A stretch of 64,000 nt of DNA from NCBI GenBank assembly GCA_949316235.1, contig OX438748.1, forward strand, positions 26,592,836 to 26,656,835, given 5' to 3'. Under the pieces are notes generated by a model that saw only the letters and a list, made by a program, of their open reading frames with translations, had not been told where the DNA came from and did no database searches. This document shows positions 40,601 to 55,600 of the stretch, one piece after another. This DNA is from Oegoconia quadripuncta. Taxonomy: Eukaryota; Arthropoda; Insecta; Lepidoptera; Autostichidae. Position 1 is the first letter of the stretch, and every line of letters begins with the position of its first letter. Both the position numbers and the translations under genes were made by a program.

Positions 40601-43600
40601 AAAACTGGGCCCCAGAGTGTCTCTTAGGAATAAATTTAAAGAAATTAATATATTAACATTAGCATCGCAATATATTTACGAAAACTTAATGTATGTAAGA
40701 AAAAATATAGAATCGTTTAAGAAAAATAGTGATATACATAATGTTAATACCAGATATAAAAATAAACTTGCTGTTCATGCCAGCCGTTTACACAAAGTCA
40801 CTAAGTCATTTAAGGGGCAATGTATACGCTTTTATAATAAGGTTCCAGTGGACATTCAAAATTTACCTTTAAATAAATTCAAAACCATCATAAAACAGAC
40901 ATTATTTACCAAAGGCTATTATAAAATTTCTGACTATCTGGATGATAAGCAAGCATGGACATAGACCGCTCGGCGATATTCAGCCTAATTATACAATATA
41001 ATATAATTGTAACCCAAACTTATTTAAAAGAGCAACCCTTGAGTTTCTTGCTCGTTCTTCTCTGGGGAATCTGCTTTGCGAATGAGCAAAAATGTCAATA
41101 ATTTTAATATTAAGATAAAAAATGTGACGTTTTCAAGTGATAATCTTTATCCTACGAAATAAATATTTTTTGACTTTGACTTGACTTTGACTTTGAAAAA
41201 GGCTATACGTACAAAGACACTTCCTTATGTACTTACTAATTTTATTTAATACATAGAGCACAAAATATAGAGACCAGCTGAATATTACGATTGGATTATC
41301 CGATATAATGGAGCGATTTAAGCCGTATTGAGGAAATAAACCTCCCGTCAATAATAATTCGTCATGTCAATTTGTATCGAGAATATCAGGGTTTACCGAA
41401 ATCTGTAACGTAGATAAAATAATGTCACTTATATTCTCAAATCGTCTTTGCTTTGCAGTTGCTCCAAAATGGGGTGAAGAACCTCAGAATACGTCTCTCC
41501 TATTGGGCAGAGGAGGCCATATATCTTGTAGCGCTAATGGCTATCCACAGCCGCAAACACATTGGTTAAAGAAAGATGGTACGTATTGTTATTTAATTAT
41601 TTTTTTTCACCTCAAAATGTGAAAACCAGCTCTTTAGCAATTGCTGCAGCATAATGCTGAGATGAAGTCCATTTTTGACATTACACTGTACACCCCATTT
41701 CAAAATCTCCGTGTTTTTTCTGTATTGTGTTGTTGCTATGTTATGTACGCCAGTAGACTTCTTTTATGACGTATTGTGTCATTTATCCAGGACAATTGAT
41801 GACGGATTGGTTTAGTGGGTAGCGGCCCTGTCTTCGGAACCAACAATTGCGGGTTCGAATCCCCTATACAAATATTTATTCCCAAGTCATGGACGTTTAT
41901 ATAAATATATAAGTATGTCTATCCGTACCTCCCATAGTCCCAGCTTTGCTTCGTTTGAGACCAGATAGTTCGTGTAAGTGTCCGAATTTTCGCGATTTTT
42001 TAGTGGTGTCAGAAACCTGGCGTCCAGTTCTGGAGGTGGCCGGAGGTGGCGTTCTAAGTCTATCGAACGGCTCACTAATATTTGACTCTGTGGCCCTGTC
42101 CGATGCGGGCCTCTACACTTGCCACGTTGAAAACGGCGTAGGTGAAGCTCTAAGCAAAACAATCTGGATATCTGTGAATAGTAAGTTTTATTTCAACTTA
42201 TACATGCATCTATGAAGCTGTTCTTTATTTTAATTTATCAAAATACTTAAAACGAAATCACAAATCTTTAACATTTTCATCTTACGGAAACCTCATCGAT
42301 TTATGGAACGATGAGTTCACAATCCCATCTTACAATTACAGTTGCTTGCCCATTTCGTTATAACATAAAACAATTTTTTAACGTAGTTATAACTTCGTCC
42401 TTATTTATGTACCTATGCCTTTCTTAAATTAATTTACTTTTTCAGAACCAGTCACATTCGACGTAGTGTCAAGGAACTTAACAACGAAACTGGGGCAACA
42501 CGTCTCGATAGAATGTCAGGCCAAAGGCGATGATCCTATAAGGATCATGTGGACAAGAAACGGAAAGCCCATAAACCCTCTGACACAAAGGTAAGAGCGA
42601 TAGTATGAGACAGGCAGCTTGTAATGTAATTGATAAAGATAGTTCGGAAAATAAATAGTAAAAAAAAAACACGTACACACACACACACATATACTCACAG
42701 ACACTACAATCGAAGTCGTTAATTTGTACACATGCGACAACTTATTTTATTTCATCATTATTTTCATTAGTTAATTGTTACATAGATCTATAGTTTTGAC
42801 ATTTTTATTTGGCTTAAAATTACTTAATTCCTTTAGTTTGACTTTTAACACTACGCAATTTGGACTCACTAACATAACGACTCGTATATTACCGAGGATT
42901 GTTTTATTGATACCTATATAATAACAATAATGTAAAAGTACCAATTTTCTTGTAATATAATTAAAACGTTACGCACTCAATTATAACGATAACCATTGTC
43001 GGTAACATAATAACTAATTGGCATAAGTTAGGTATTAGTTTACTATAATATAATTTCTGCAATAATGCTGTTGATTCTATGTAAATAAGAAAATTAAAAA
43101 GAAAAAATAAAAAAAATCTGTAGTTTTAGGTAATACTTTATTACAGGTAATGAATTTAGGCAAAATTTTGTCGTTATGGAACTCTATAGTTAATATTGCT
43201 TGGTTGGTGCTGATGCAGGTCACTGGATAAACACAGGTGTATAAACACGACTCAGAAATAAATGTTCGTATCCACCTTCACATACCCGAACCCAAGATAT
43301 TTATATCAATAAATATTTATATAAATATCTCGGGTTCGTATTCATCACACAAATATTTACTCTTCGCGGTATTCGAATCATCTGTTATCTATTATTCATA
43401 GTACAAGCTTTGCTTAGTTTGGGCACAGATTACTAATAAGTTACTAAAGTAAGTTTGGGACTAGATGATTGGTGTAAGTGTCCGAAATATTTATCATTTT
43501 TTATCTATGGCCCGGAAATAAAAACCAATTGAGCTGGGACTGATATGAACATTTTGACGCCTACTATATAGACTACAATTAGGTAATTCCTCACTATTAG

Positions 43601-46600
43601 TTTTCTTTACATTATGTTATGGCCCTTCCTTGAAATGAATGAATGAAGAACGAAGTCATTATTAGTTTAATCTACCTACAATCAAACTATTGGGTCTTTA
43701 CCTATGAAATTTGAGATTTTCTTCTTCGCTAATCATATGTACCAATTCCTGCGATTTTCAAAGCTATATCCAAATTTGTTTTTAATTGGAAAATTCAATA
43801 TTATTTCAAGGTTTCACATGAAATATTTTTTAATTTCTGGGCTAAATCACTTAATAAAAAAAATTTGAACAGAGCTCTTTTCATGAGCTTCCCATAATCA
43901 TTTCTTAGATTCGCAGAAACTTTTATAAAGCGGTTACTTTTAAAAATTAACGCTGCCTATACTTAAATTAATGTTATCCGATAATACACACAAAGTTTAG
44001 CTAAATCCGTTCCCAAAAAAAAAAAAAAATGTTTGTATGGAGAAAACAGTCTAATGAATTTCTTCATACAAAACGCCAATTTAATAATGTAATAATTTTA
44101 AAAAAATTTAATGTGTTTTTTAAATTCTAATTTTTAATGTAAATTGATATGGAAAAAGTTGCTGCAATAATCTTTTTTAATTTATTTATTTTTACCCGTT
44201 AAGTATCCCTTTCGAAGGCGGGGTAGGTGGAAGGCAGACTACAAACTACACCTATCGGTAGTCAAAATATTCGGCTGTTAACAATTTTCTTGTATTACAG
44301 GGTTAAAATTTCAGAAATGAAAAGTGAAGACGGATTAACGAGTTCGTTAGAACTATTGCAGACAGAGACGAGTGACGGCGCCTTATATCAGTGCAGAGCT
44401 GGTAATCCATACGGAGCGGACATTTATAATGTCCATCTTACTATATTAGGTAAGATATACATATAAATTATGTGCGATAAAACAGTGATAAGAAAATTGG
44501 AAGTTCATGGTGTCGATTCGGATGTACACCAACTAAACTAAAACTAGTTTTGGAGTGATGCCGTCGCATCGTACTGTTCAAGAAGAAAGAGAGAGTACTA
44601 CTTTAAAACTGGTTTTAGTTTAGTTTAGTTGGTGTACATCAGAATCGACAACATTGTCTGTGAAATAAACAAATTTGAATCGGACGCTATCTAAATTAAC
44701 GAATTTATATTTCAAGCATGCATGATACTACCCTACAACTACCGCCCCTATCCCATTCAGGAACTGATATTTTGTCAAATTTGCTAACAGATTATTACTT
44801 TGAGTACAGAAATTGGTATCAAAGATGATTTATTTGGTGACAGCTAAAATTACACCCTTAACATAATCCTATTATGTCCTCCATAGAACCGCCATCGCCT
44901 CCGTCGGATTTATCAATAGATTTCATAAAGAGTAGATCGGTTAAGCTCTCGTGGAGAGATATAACACGTTCGTTGGCTCAATATTACAATCTGCAAATAA
45001 CAAACACCCAGAGATTATCGTGGAACAGTGCGAAGACTATTAACGTTACAAGGTAAGACATTTTATTATACACTAGCTTTTGCCCGCGCCTTCGTTCGCA
45101 TGGAATTAGTAATTTACGATTGGTTTGGATTGGCCATGGCCAGCCCTGAGGTAGTACGGTAGCTTGATTTGCATGGTGATTATCACCCGTACCCTTTTTT
45201 TTTTTTTTGACGGGGGGAAAACACATTTACGCGTTCGACGTGCCGCTGACGGGGGTCAGCGGCGAGGATATGTGGGATTCACTGCTCCAGACGAGAGCGG
45301 TCCTACCCACTAAAAACCCCCCGGTGTTCCTCCGCGCGCACCGAAGTGGCGTGGCCACGGGTACCCTGCAGTAGGATAAGTAGTTCTAGATCTACTATAC
45401 ATACTATGCTATAAATTAGAAAACGTAACTATTTAATTTTATTTATTTAATTTTGAATTTATTATTACCTATGCTGACACTGTATATTGATATAACTGGC
45501 CATAATAAAGGTGCTACTAGCTGTTCCGTCTGTGACTTAATTCGAGGGGATCTCGAAATAAAAATAAAATAAATAAAAAGACAAATTGTTATACGACAAA
45601 ACGTTGTTGCTTTATCGTTGAATTTTATATTATTTTAATGATATCGGATATATTTAAATTTTGAATTATTGTGACATTAAACTAAATTAACTGACATTTT
45701 ATTATTATCACAAATAACCTCATTATTGTAATTGATGGATTATTATTATAATTTTTTTATTTGATTTTAATTAATTTATTATGAATTCTATTCTGCATGC
45801 CAGTTCCTGGTAAAATGTGTGATACTTTATTAACAACCTCGTGTACCACATTTTTAGTAAATAAAGATTATTCTATTCTACTATAGCGCATTAAATAAAG
45901 TTAGAAGCGTCTATAATTGTTTTTAAACTTAACATAGACATCACAATACAATGCCGAACGTTATATTTTTTTTGTCTTATAAATTATTCTACTATTTAAT
46001 AAATTCGTCCAATAATCAAACCATTGATTTATTTCTTACTCCTTTGTCAATTGTGTTCCTATCACAGTGATGTTTTGTTAATGAATTGTTCTATCTTTGT
46101 CTGCAATAAAAATTTCAATTGGTTTTTCTTCCGAGGGGATGTTGGTAGACATCTCTTACAGAGATAAGTTCGCCTTTTGTGTATTGTAATTTCGGTTCTA
46201 TGTTTGTTCAATGTACGTGTGTATTCTTAATTGCAAAAAAGTGTTAAAAAATAGGAGTCCTGTTGCATGGTTGTATAAAATAGTAAACTTTTGTAACCTA
46301 AGATAATTTAACTTTGATTCTGAAGGCAGAATCTCTAGAGTGGCTTTAGACTACCTGGCATCACTTGTATTAATGCATAGCTTTTCTTTTTTTTCTTTTA
46401 TGTATATCTTTTATGTTGAAGTAGAAAATACTCCACTACTTAAAAACTGTACCCTCTCAGCAAGCGGAGGTTACCATAGATCAAGATTAATAGAAAAAAC
46501 CTCAAAATATTTCAATAATTTTAATTTTTTGCTATCAATGAATATGAAAGAAAGTAGTAAGTCTATGGCCTATTTACGTTCTTTACTAACATACATAACA

Positions 46601-49600
46601 AAACTAAATAACTGAGTCGAGTTCGAGTCACCGAGCGAGGCGTGGTGCAGCCACACCGCACGCGGTGCGAGGCAGTCAGTCCATTCAACTTCTTAATAAC
46701 TTCTGATCTCCTGGTACTTTTAATTATTAGAGGGCGCTATAAAATCACAAACACACATGTGACATTTTAAACGGTTTTTGTTTTATATTGCGATACGAGA
46801 GTAGAACAAATTATTATTGCTATGCTATTTAAAAATACCTTCTTGTTCAAAGAAAAGGAATCTTACCGACGACTTTACATCCATTGCGCATATAAAATGG
46901 TAAAGGAATCAGAACGATGAAATCCAAACCTGTTTGAAGTGATAACGCATTTAACATTCTTACATCTTTTATACATAATACATTAATTTCTTCATAATAA
47001 CTGTCACTTGTGGCCACAAATATAATAAAAACATATTTACACTTTAATTAGCAAGAAATTAAATGGTATATATTTATAGGTTAGATGAAATCCGTCATTC
47101 AATAGAAGTGGAAGACTTGCAGCCATCTACTGGTTACACTGCAAGAGTAGCTGGCGGTAATCAAGCTGATCTAAGCCTGTATTCTTCGGCTGTGAGATTT
47201 ACTACTACAGAAGAAGGCAAGCTTATAAAATACTATGTTTATTCACACGAAGTCGCATGTATCCTCCATTCGTTTACTTTGGAATATGCGATTTATTTTG
47301 AAATGATTTAAAGTACTTTACTTTCCACAGTTATTGTTGGGTTCACTAGATTATTATGTGGGTTTTGTTCCCTATCGTAAACTCTTTGTGCTAGCAGATT
47401 TACGGACTAGATAATATACGAGTATTCATGTTTGTGATCTATAATCATGTTTTCGGAAACAGTTGTAATAAAATGTCCTACCATATCATTGTAAGTACTT
47501 TAAGTTGGATTTTTTCGTTTAGCTCCTGCATCACCCCCTGTTGGGGTTCAGCTGGAACAAACAGACTCACCGGGAGAGCTCAAAGTGAGATGGTTACCAC
47601 CGCCGGCGGATGCTCATAATGGTCTAATTCTTGGCTATCGTTTGAGAGCTGTTCCACAGTTAAGTGGTGTTAAAGGTTTGTGTTTAACTTCTGTGGCTAC
47701 TTTATTTGTAACTCTATAAGTTTTGTCAAAATTATACTTAATTTTAAGTGTACAAACCTTACCGTTTTTACTGCATATATATTCAAATTAATTCTCAATC
47801 TTTTTCCTTATCCCAATGTTCTGAAAAAGAAATCTCTAAGTACAAGCTCCTTCCTAATACTAAATATACTCTTTGGAGTACTTTGATTATTTTATTTTGC
47901 AGATTCAGAAGAAGCAAGCGACAAAATTATCAAAACAACGTCATTGTATTCAAAGCAGGAGACGATAATAACCGGTCTTCTCAAAGGTGTTAGGTAAATT
48001 TTAATTATGAATTCATTTGTGCTCCGTTATTTGTTTCTTCCATTTTCAAATAAATCCCTGTTCATTTTTCTCTTCTCCTGCATAACTTTATAAATTTTTC
48101 ATCGAAATCATTTCATCTCCGGTTTTGCTGAAAATACTGTGATATTATTTGAAATTATATTTATTTTTAACAGGTATTCAGTATCAGTAGCGGCTTTTAA
48201 TGGAGCTGGAACAGGACCTTTTTCAATTCCTCTATTTCAAGATACTAGAGAAGGCGGTAAGTGACTTTATATTGGCTATTGTATAATAACAAAATATATA
48301 TTCCATCTATTCCAATTATAGCTAGCTGCTTTATATTATCATTAGTTAGAGAAATAACATAGAAATCATTTGCAAATTTAACGCTCGACGATAAATGACG
48401 GCTATTATGCATTTGCGTGTCCAGTCTTTGTCCGAAAACTATCTCAATATTAAAGGTAAAACTAGCGGAAAGGTTCTTAGCTATGTTTGATGAAAATCGG
48501 TTAAACTGTTTCAAAGATATTTCGCTTTAAACATAGTTGGTAAGTATGTATATTTGGATGTACATTTTACAATGTATACATACAATGTATCTTGTACGAT
48601 ATAATATCCACCAGTCGTGCGTAAACCTCCTTCTGTATTAGAAACTATATCGGTCGGGGAGCTCCATATAAATTTGAATGAAGCACTTGTGATTTACTCT
48701 GGAGATACAAAATATAACTCGAAAATCGGTTGATTTGCCAATTCTTGTCCTTCTAATTAGTTAAAATCAAAGAGTGCCTCTTTTTATAAGTATTTCATTT
48801 ACAATTTTGTGTTTCTACGATACAAATAAAAATAAATATAATAACACGTAAATTAAAGCAAAGCTTTTACTATAGATACTTGATAGCTCGGATTAAATGT
48901 TAGTATTCATCTCACAAACATCTACCCCTCGCGGGATTCGAACCGGCAACCGTTGGTTTCGCTCCCAACTACACGAATTGACAATTCGACCTTAGTAATC
49001 CCCTACACCAATCGGTCGTCTGTTGTGTGCGTTGGAACTGCACAATCCTATTCAACAGTCGCTTCTACTTCGGACTATGAGGAGCGGGGAGTGTTTCCAT
49101 CCGTGCATCGTTGACATACCGACCATTCGCACTAAGCACTTTGGCTCTTCATTCATGCAAACTGCCAGGTACGGCATTCCTTTCCGGTACCAGGTATTCT
49201 GAAATCCTATGATCTTTGGATCTTCAAGCGCAGGATGAATAGGCATTTACTGAGATCGCATGTTTCACCTGTGACCACATCGTCACATTCCTTTTAAAAA
49301 AGACTTTATAGTGAACACTATTGAACTAACAAACTTGAAATAATTTACTTGTAAAAGATGTAAATACAAAGATTTTACAACAGTTGCCAAATAAGTCGCT
49401 GAATTAATATAGTACTGTACGGTGTAAACAAAGAAATAAATAAATGTAAATAAATATCCTTGGACATACACACAATCCCATCTAGCTCCACACTAAGCAC
49501 TAGGCTTGTGCTCTGGATACCAAACGGTTGATATACGACACAATTTTTTTTTTCTGCAAATTAATACAATATATAAATTAAAAACATATATAACTTGAGT

Positions 49601-52600
49601 ATACATGTCCGTATTCATAATACAAACATATGCCCCTAGGGGGATTCGAACCCGCGACCTTTTGGTATAGTGGTCAGAGTTTCTGACCACTACACCAAAC
49701 AGATCGCTTATATAATAATAAATTTAGACGACAGTGTTTTACTAATAAAGAAGCCTTTGACCGCCACGTGAACAATTGATTTTCAATTGTGTCTGCGTTT
49801 TATGACAGAATATTGTATAAGTAATATATGAGTGCATGCAGTACGATAACAACTGGAACGATTGACATAAACTCTGGCATTATTTCTATAACATTAATTC
49901 TTAATTGCTTAGACGATTTTAATCTAAAACTTCCTTTGTCTCCAGAAGCATCATGACTATATTTATGACTTAACATAAATTATATTATCCCAATTTTGAA
50001 GTAATCTGCAGGCTTTACATTCCATACTTGCCAACATTTTCATTACAGGCAGAGAGATAATTTCGTATTTAACATTTTGTACGTAACACGTAAATTAACG
50101 AAACTCCTTTAAACTTTCTCCCGTAAAGCCTTATCACCTTCATTAACATTTTCATCTGAAACTTCCTTATTGTTGTTATAATTACTTCTCACCTTTTGTA
50201 CGTTTTTATTTTCATCTTTATTGTAATGTAGTCTTTTAATGTTAATAATTATTATACTTATTGCTTTGTATTTTTAGCCGACTGCTCAAGGGTGTATGTA
50301 AATTTCTATGTTACCTCCTGTAGCCTAAATGGATTAACCGATTTCGAAGTGCAAGATGTCGTTGGATTCGTCTTGATCTCAAACACAAACTCAAATTATT
50401 TATTGCATTCCTTATGTTTGTTTTTAAGCTAAACTAAAGCTAAACCGAACCAAAAACTTTCCGTTCAAACGATAAGACCGTTGTAAAATAGCGCATTGGT
50501 CGTCAAGTTCAGTGAACCTAATGAAGAGTCATAAAGAAGAAACACAGTTTATTGTATGAAAATGAATGCACCAGAGCAACTATTTACCTCAGTTAAGTTT
50601 GCAAAGGCTTAAAAATCACGAACGACTTTAGTTTAGCCGAAAATAGGCGCTCGAAGTTTCACGCAGTCCTGAACGAGGATGCTATTGATTGAGCTAATAA
50701 TACCTACCCCTGTTTGTTGCAAATTCTATTTATGCTGTCGACAATAGGAGTCTGGACCCGTCAGTATTAGGGGGTGCGCGCATCACTGATGAGCTGTATC
50801 GATTGGTCAGATGTGTGAGCCAGATTATAGATTAGGCAATAGATCCAATAGTAAGAAACAGGCAGGTTACCAACATTTGACCTACCTGTTTACAATGAAT
50901 TAAAAACCTTTTGGATTATATTGATGTAGATTATATAAAATAAATAAATAAATATCCTTAGACATACACACAGCGCCATCTAGTTCCACAGTAAGCAACT
51001 ATAGGTTTGTATTGTGGATACCAGATGGTTGACATACTACATAAATACATTTTTTTTTTGTAAATAAATACAAAACTGAAACATCCATAACTCGAGTACA
51101 CATGTCCGTATTCATCACACAAACATATGCCCCTAGCGGGATTCAAACCCGCGACCATTTGGTATACCTAGTGGTCAGAGTTTCTAACCACTACCTACAC
51201 CAAAACAGGTCGTCTATTTTTAAAGAATAGCTTAAAAAATGTGAATCTAACAATTATAAGTGTACCCTGTATACTAACAAAATAATAATAAATGGGAATC
51301 TTTATACTTAACGTTCAGTAGAAATAGGAATCTTTAGACATGACTTCAAAGTAATATCAAATCAAACTAATATAATTGCGATAGTTTGTGTGGGTTTAAT
51401 CTTTTGCTCAACCGACTTTAATGATGTTCCACGCGAATGACGTCTATATAAATATACAGATCTGAAGAAAGACAATTTGTAGATACGGAATTTTCTAGAA
51501 ATGGGAATCCTTAGACTGTGGATTCTGGAGAAATGGAAATCTGTAGACATGAGGTTCTGTAGTAATGGATCCTTAGACACGAGGGTCTGAAGAAGTATGA
51601 ATTTTATTAACGTGAGATTCTGTAGTATTGGAAATTATCAAACACCGTTATTCCCCAGTTCGTCAGCTTCAGAAGGCTGGTTCCCTGTGGCGTTTGGCAC
51701 TAAGAATTTCTTCAACAATTGCTATCTATTTATTAGTATTTGCTACCTTTCTATATAATTGCTCTCTATGATAGATTGTGAGAAATATGAAAAAAAGATT
51801 CAAATGAAGATGATGGTAACAAGCCAGCCTCTTAAAATGCCCTACCACCAGCCATAAATTTCATCATACAATCAATGCGGAGCATAAAGACAATAGAACT
51901 TGTATTAGTATGTAGAAATTTTCAGATTACGCGTGCGTATGTGTGTGTGTGTGTATTATATAGGGTGAGATGAGAGTATTTATTTATTTTAGAGAGATAA
52001 CAAGAAACATTGAGAAGATACATGCATAATGTCACGCCTGTTTCCCGTAGGGGTAGGCAGAGACCACAGACTTCCACTTGCTACGACCCTGACACACCTC
52101 TTCTGCTTCCTTCACTGTCATAAGGTTGTTCATACATGCTCGTCGGTTTAGGGTACTCTTGACTTGGACTTTCTTTAAGATGTCCCCGATTTGATCATGG
52201 TACGTTCGCCGTGGTCTTCCCCTGCCAACACTACCGTCCACATTCGCTTTGTATAACTCTTTCGTAAGTCTTCTTTCATTCATCCTCTCCACATGTCCAA
52301 ACCGGGTGTCCTTTAATTGGCATAATCTAATTGTCCTAATGTAAATCCGCATAACAGACTTGGCATAACGCAAATGCGCATAATATTAAATCCGCCTAAT
52401 AATAAAATCACATAATACAAAAACTGCATAATATAAATGTGCATATCATTATCTAGTATAACTTTAATATTTATAAAATCAATTTACATAACATGTTACC
52501 GAGTACCCATACATAGTTATTTAAGGCTGTATAAAACTTGCTCATCATATTGTAGCGAGCGAGCGAGCGAAGTGAGCGAGCAAGATGGGTCGGAACACCC

Positions 52601-55600
52601 CGACACTGTTGGTTAGGTTCAGAAGGTTAAGGCTAAAGCGGGCGAAGCTTCGCCTCCCGCCTTAGCCTTCGATGTTAGGTTGAACGTATAATTTCAACAT
52701 TTCACAAGGCGTCTCTCACAATTTATTTCGAATTTTTCATGAGTATGAAAACTAACATTATACTTATTAAATTTATGCGTTGTTATTGTTATGAATATTA
52801 ATATTATGCACATTAAGATTATGCGTTCGCATTTTATAGAAATTAAGATTATGCGGTTTTAAAATTATGCGGATTATGTTATGCGAGTTAAAAATAGGAG
52901 TATTAATGTATGCGTTTTAATATAGACCCGTCCAAACCATCTCAGCATACCTTTTTCAATATTTGTCACTACGTCTTCATTCACACAGCTTAACTCCCTA
53001 ATTACACTAATGTAATACATAATACATAATGTAATATGTAAATGCTTTATCTATCTACCTAACTCTGAATACAAACAATACAAGCAATTCTCATTACAAT
53101 GTGAAACTCGCGAATGCGAACTTTAGCAAAGGAACGCAGGTAACTTTCAACATACTTCAGATTTATTGTACTTTCGAAACTTCTATGATAATATGTTACA
53201 AGGAATTGCGAGAATAATTTTTGAAATCCGTGCATCAACAGTTGTTTTGAAATATTATATGAAATGCTAGCTATTATATGGTTATTAATTATGATTACAC
53301 AGAGGGAACATGAAGCTCTCTCACTATTATGCCACCTCATTTGCTCCTGTGTTTACGAATAAATAATATGTTGTATTTTTAATGATTTCATAATAATACA
53401 AGAAACCCGATAACATATTTCGTATTTTGCGGACGCCATGTTGGATTTTTTTATTATAATATGCATGCATGCTAACACACTCTAGGGATCATGATGACAT
53501 GACGAATCAAGGACACCTTGCAATTCAAAATCGATGATTATTATACAACAATTATGATACAGATAAACCAAAACAAACGACCGGTTGGTGTAGTGAATAG
53601 TGACCCTATCAGCGAATCCAACGGTTGCGGGTCCGAATCTCGCGAGGGGTTAATGTTTGTGTGATGAATACGATCATTTATTCCCGAGTCATGGATGTTT
53701 ATATAAATATTTATGTATGTTTATTCGTTATCTAGTATCGATAGCACAAGCTATGCTTAGTTTGGGACTAGATGATTGGTGTAAGTGTCCGAAATATAAA
53801 AAAAAAACAAAAACAAAAACAAAAACCGCCTGGCCAGCTACCACCATCTTATCTCTTATCTAAATCTGCCGCCAAGCAGCAATGTTAATAGCATTATTGT
53901 GTTCCGGTTGTCAGAGATCCAACAAATGTGTTGGGGTTTCCGGGTCAGTACGCTTTTACCTTCGACCTCATCTTCACTTAACATCACGTGTGATTGAGGT
54001 CAAGTACGAACCCGGCGTGCATAAAAAAAACCAACTGTGTTAAAAGCTAAATATCTTCGAAACGGTTTAGCCGATTTCCATCAAACATGGCTGAGAAACT
54101 CGCACTCAAGTCATATTACTGAGATACGTAGGATACACACACAGAACGCTGTCAAATAAAACACCCGTCGTTTTCGAAGGAGAAAAAAAACTATATCATG
54201 TGGCCTAAAAAGAAATTCTAAGACGCACGTATATGCAGCTGATGATGACAGTCCGAGTCCATTTCTTAACACATTAATTAAATTTAAGCCAAATGGTTCA
54301 ACACCTAAAATCTTTATTGCAAACTATAAAACTTTTATTGACCGAACATCAAATGAAATCCACTAGAGTACCATTGAAGAGAGACCTTCATCCTAATGGT
54401 TTGATCTCGAGCGGTTTTCGGCTATGAATCTATTTGTGTTCATCATTCCCATTGGTCTATTTTGGGCAATTGTTTTTATCTAACCTTTATTTCTAGAAAT
54501 AGTTAGAACATCGCCATGAAACTATTTTTTTATGCACAGCGGGTTGGTACTTGACCTCAATCACACCTGATGTTAAGTGAAGATGAGGTCGAAGGTAGAA
54601 GCGTACTGACCCGGAAACCCCAACACATTTGGAGGACTGGCTATCTTACCTCTGACAACCGGAACACAACAATGCTATTAACATTGCTGCTTGGCGGCAG
54701 ATTTAGATAAGATGGTGGTAGCTAGCCAGGCGGGCATTTAAAATGCCCTACCACCAACCAAATCGGGTACTTAAACATGTACCCCGCTGGGGATCGCACC
54801 CGCGACCTCCGAATCGTAAACCCAATGTTGTTTACATTGAGCCACGGAAGCGGTATCGGTGGAGGACCACGCTTCTCTGATTTCCGCCCTCGATTTAACC
54901 TATTGGTACGACACGACATTCACCTTTTCTTTCACTTGGTCAGAGTAATTGCGCCTAGGTCTTCCCCTTCCTCTCTTGCCTTCAATCTTTCCCTCAACAA
55001 TGTTCTGCAAAAAAATGTCGTGTCGTATCAAGTGACCTATCATCATCTCTTCTCATTTACCATAATTAACACCTGTTCATTTTTTCTTTTCTCTGGTCAG
55101 GTTATTCCCTCGATTCCTTTACAGCACCAGATTTCAAACGCCTCTAACTTTTCCCATTCCCTTTGTATTAAAAGATAACCATATAAATAAAAATAAAAAA
55201 TAGACTGCATTAAAAATCTTCGGAATCGCTTAACTTTCATCAAACTTACCTAATAATCTTTCCCATCGTTTAATTTTTAACACTTTCACGGACACTGAAC
55301 CAGACACAATAGCGGCTTTATTGTTATTACGTCTAAGTAATAAGCGTTCAGTGTCTGCGAAAGTGTTAATACAAAAACTATTGAAGTACACATTACTGAG
55401 AAACACCCGGACAAGGACTGGCCACACACATAACGCCGTCAAACACATAACACCCGTCGTTTTTCGTCACGGGTTAAAAATAAAGAAATAAAAAAAAACA
55501 GAGGCCATAATGAAAATGGACAAGAATAAAAATATTCCAAATACACTATCTCTTAAATATACATACTTAACTCAACCAAACTGGACTTCTGTTGACCATA

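Noticed and set aside
46340..46612. 91-codon ORF in intron 14
   Set aside because: Low-complexity hydrophobic start, no motif, and not in phase with flanking exons.
47216..47239. GT downstream of exon 15 as the true donor
   Set aside because: It would add residues and leave phase 0, incompatible with exon 16.
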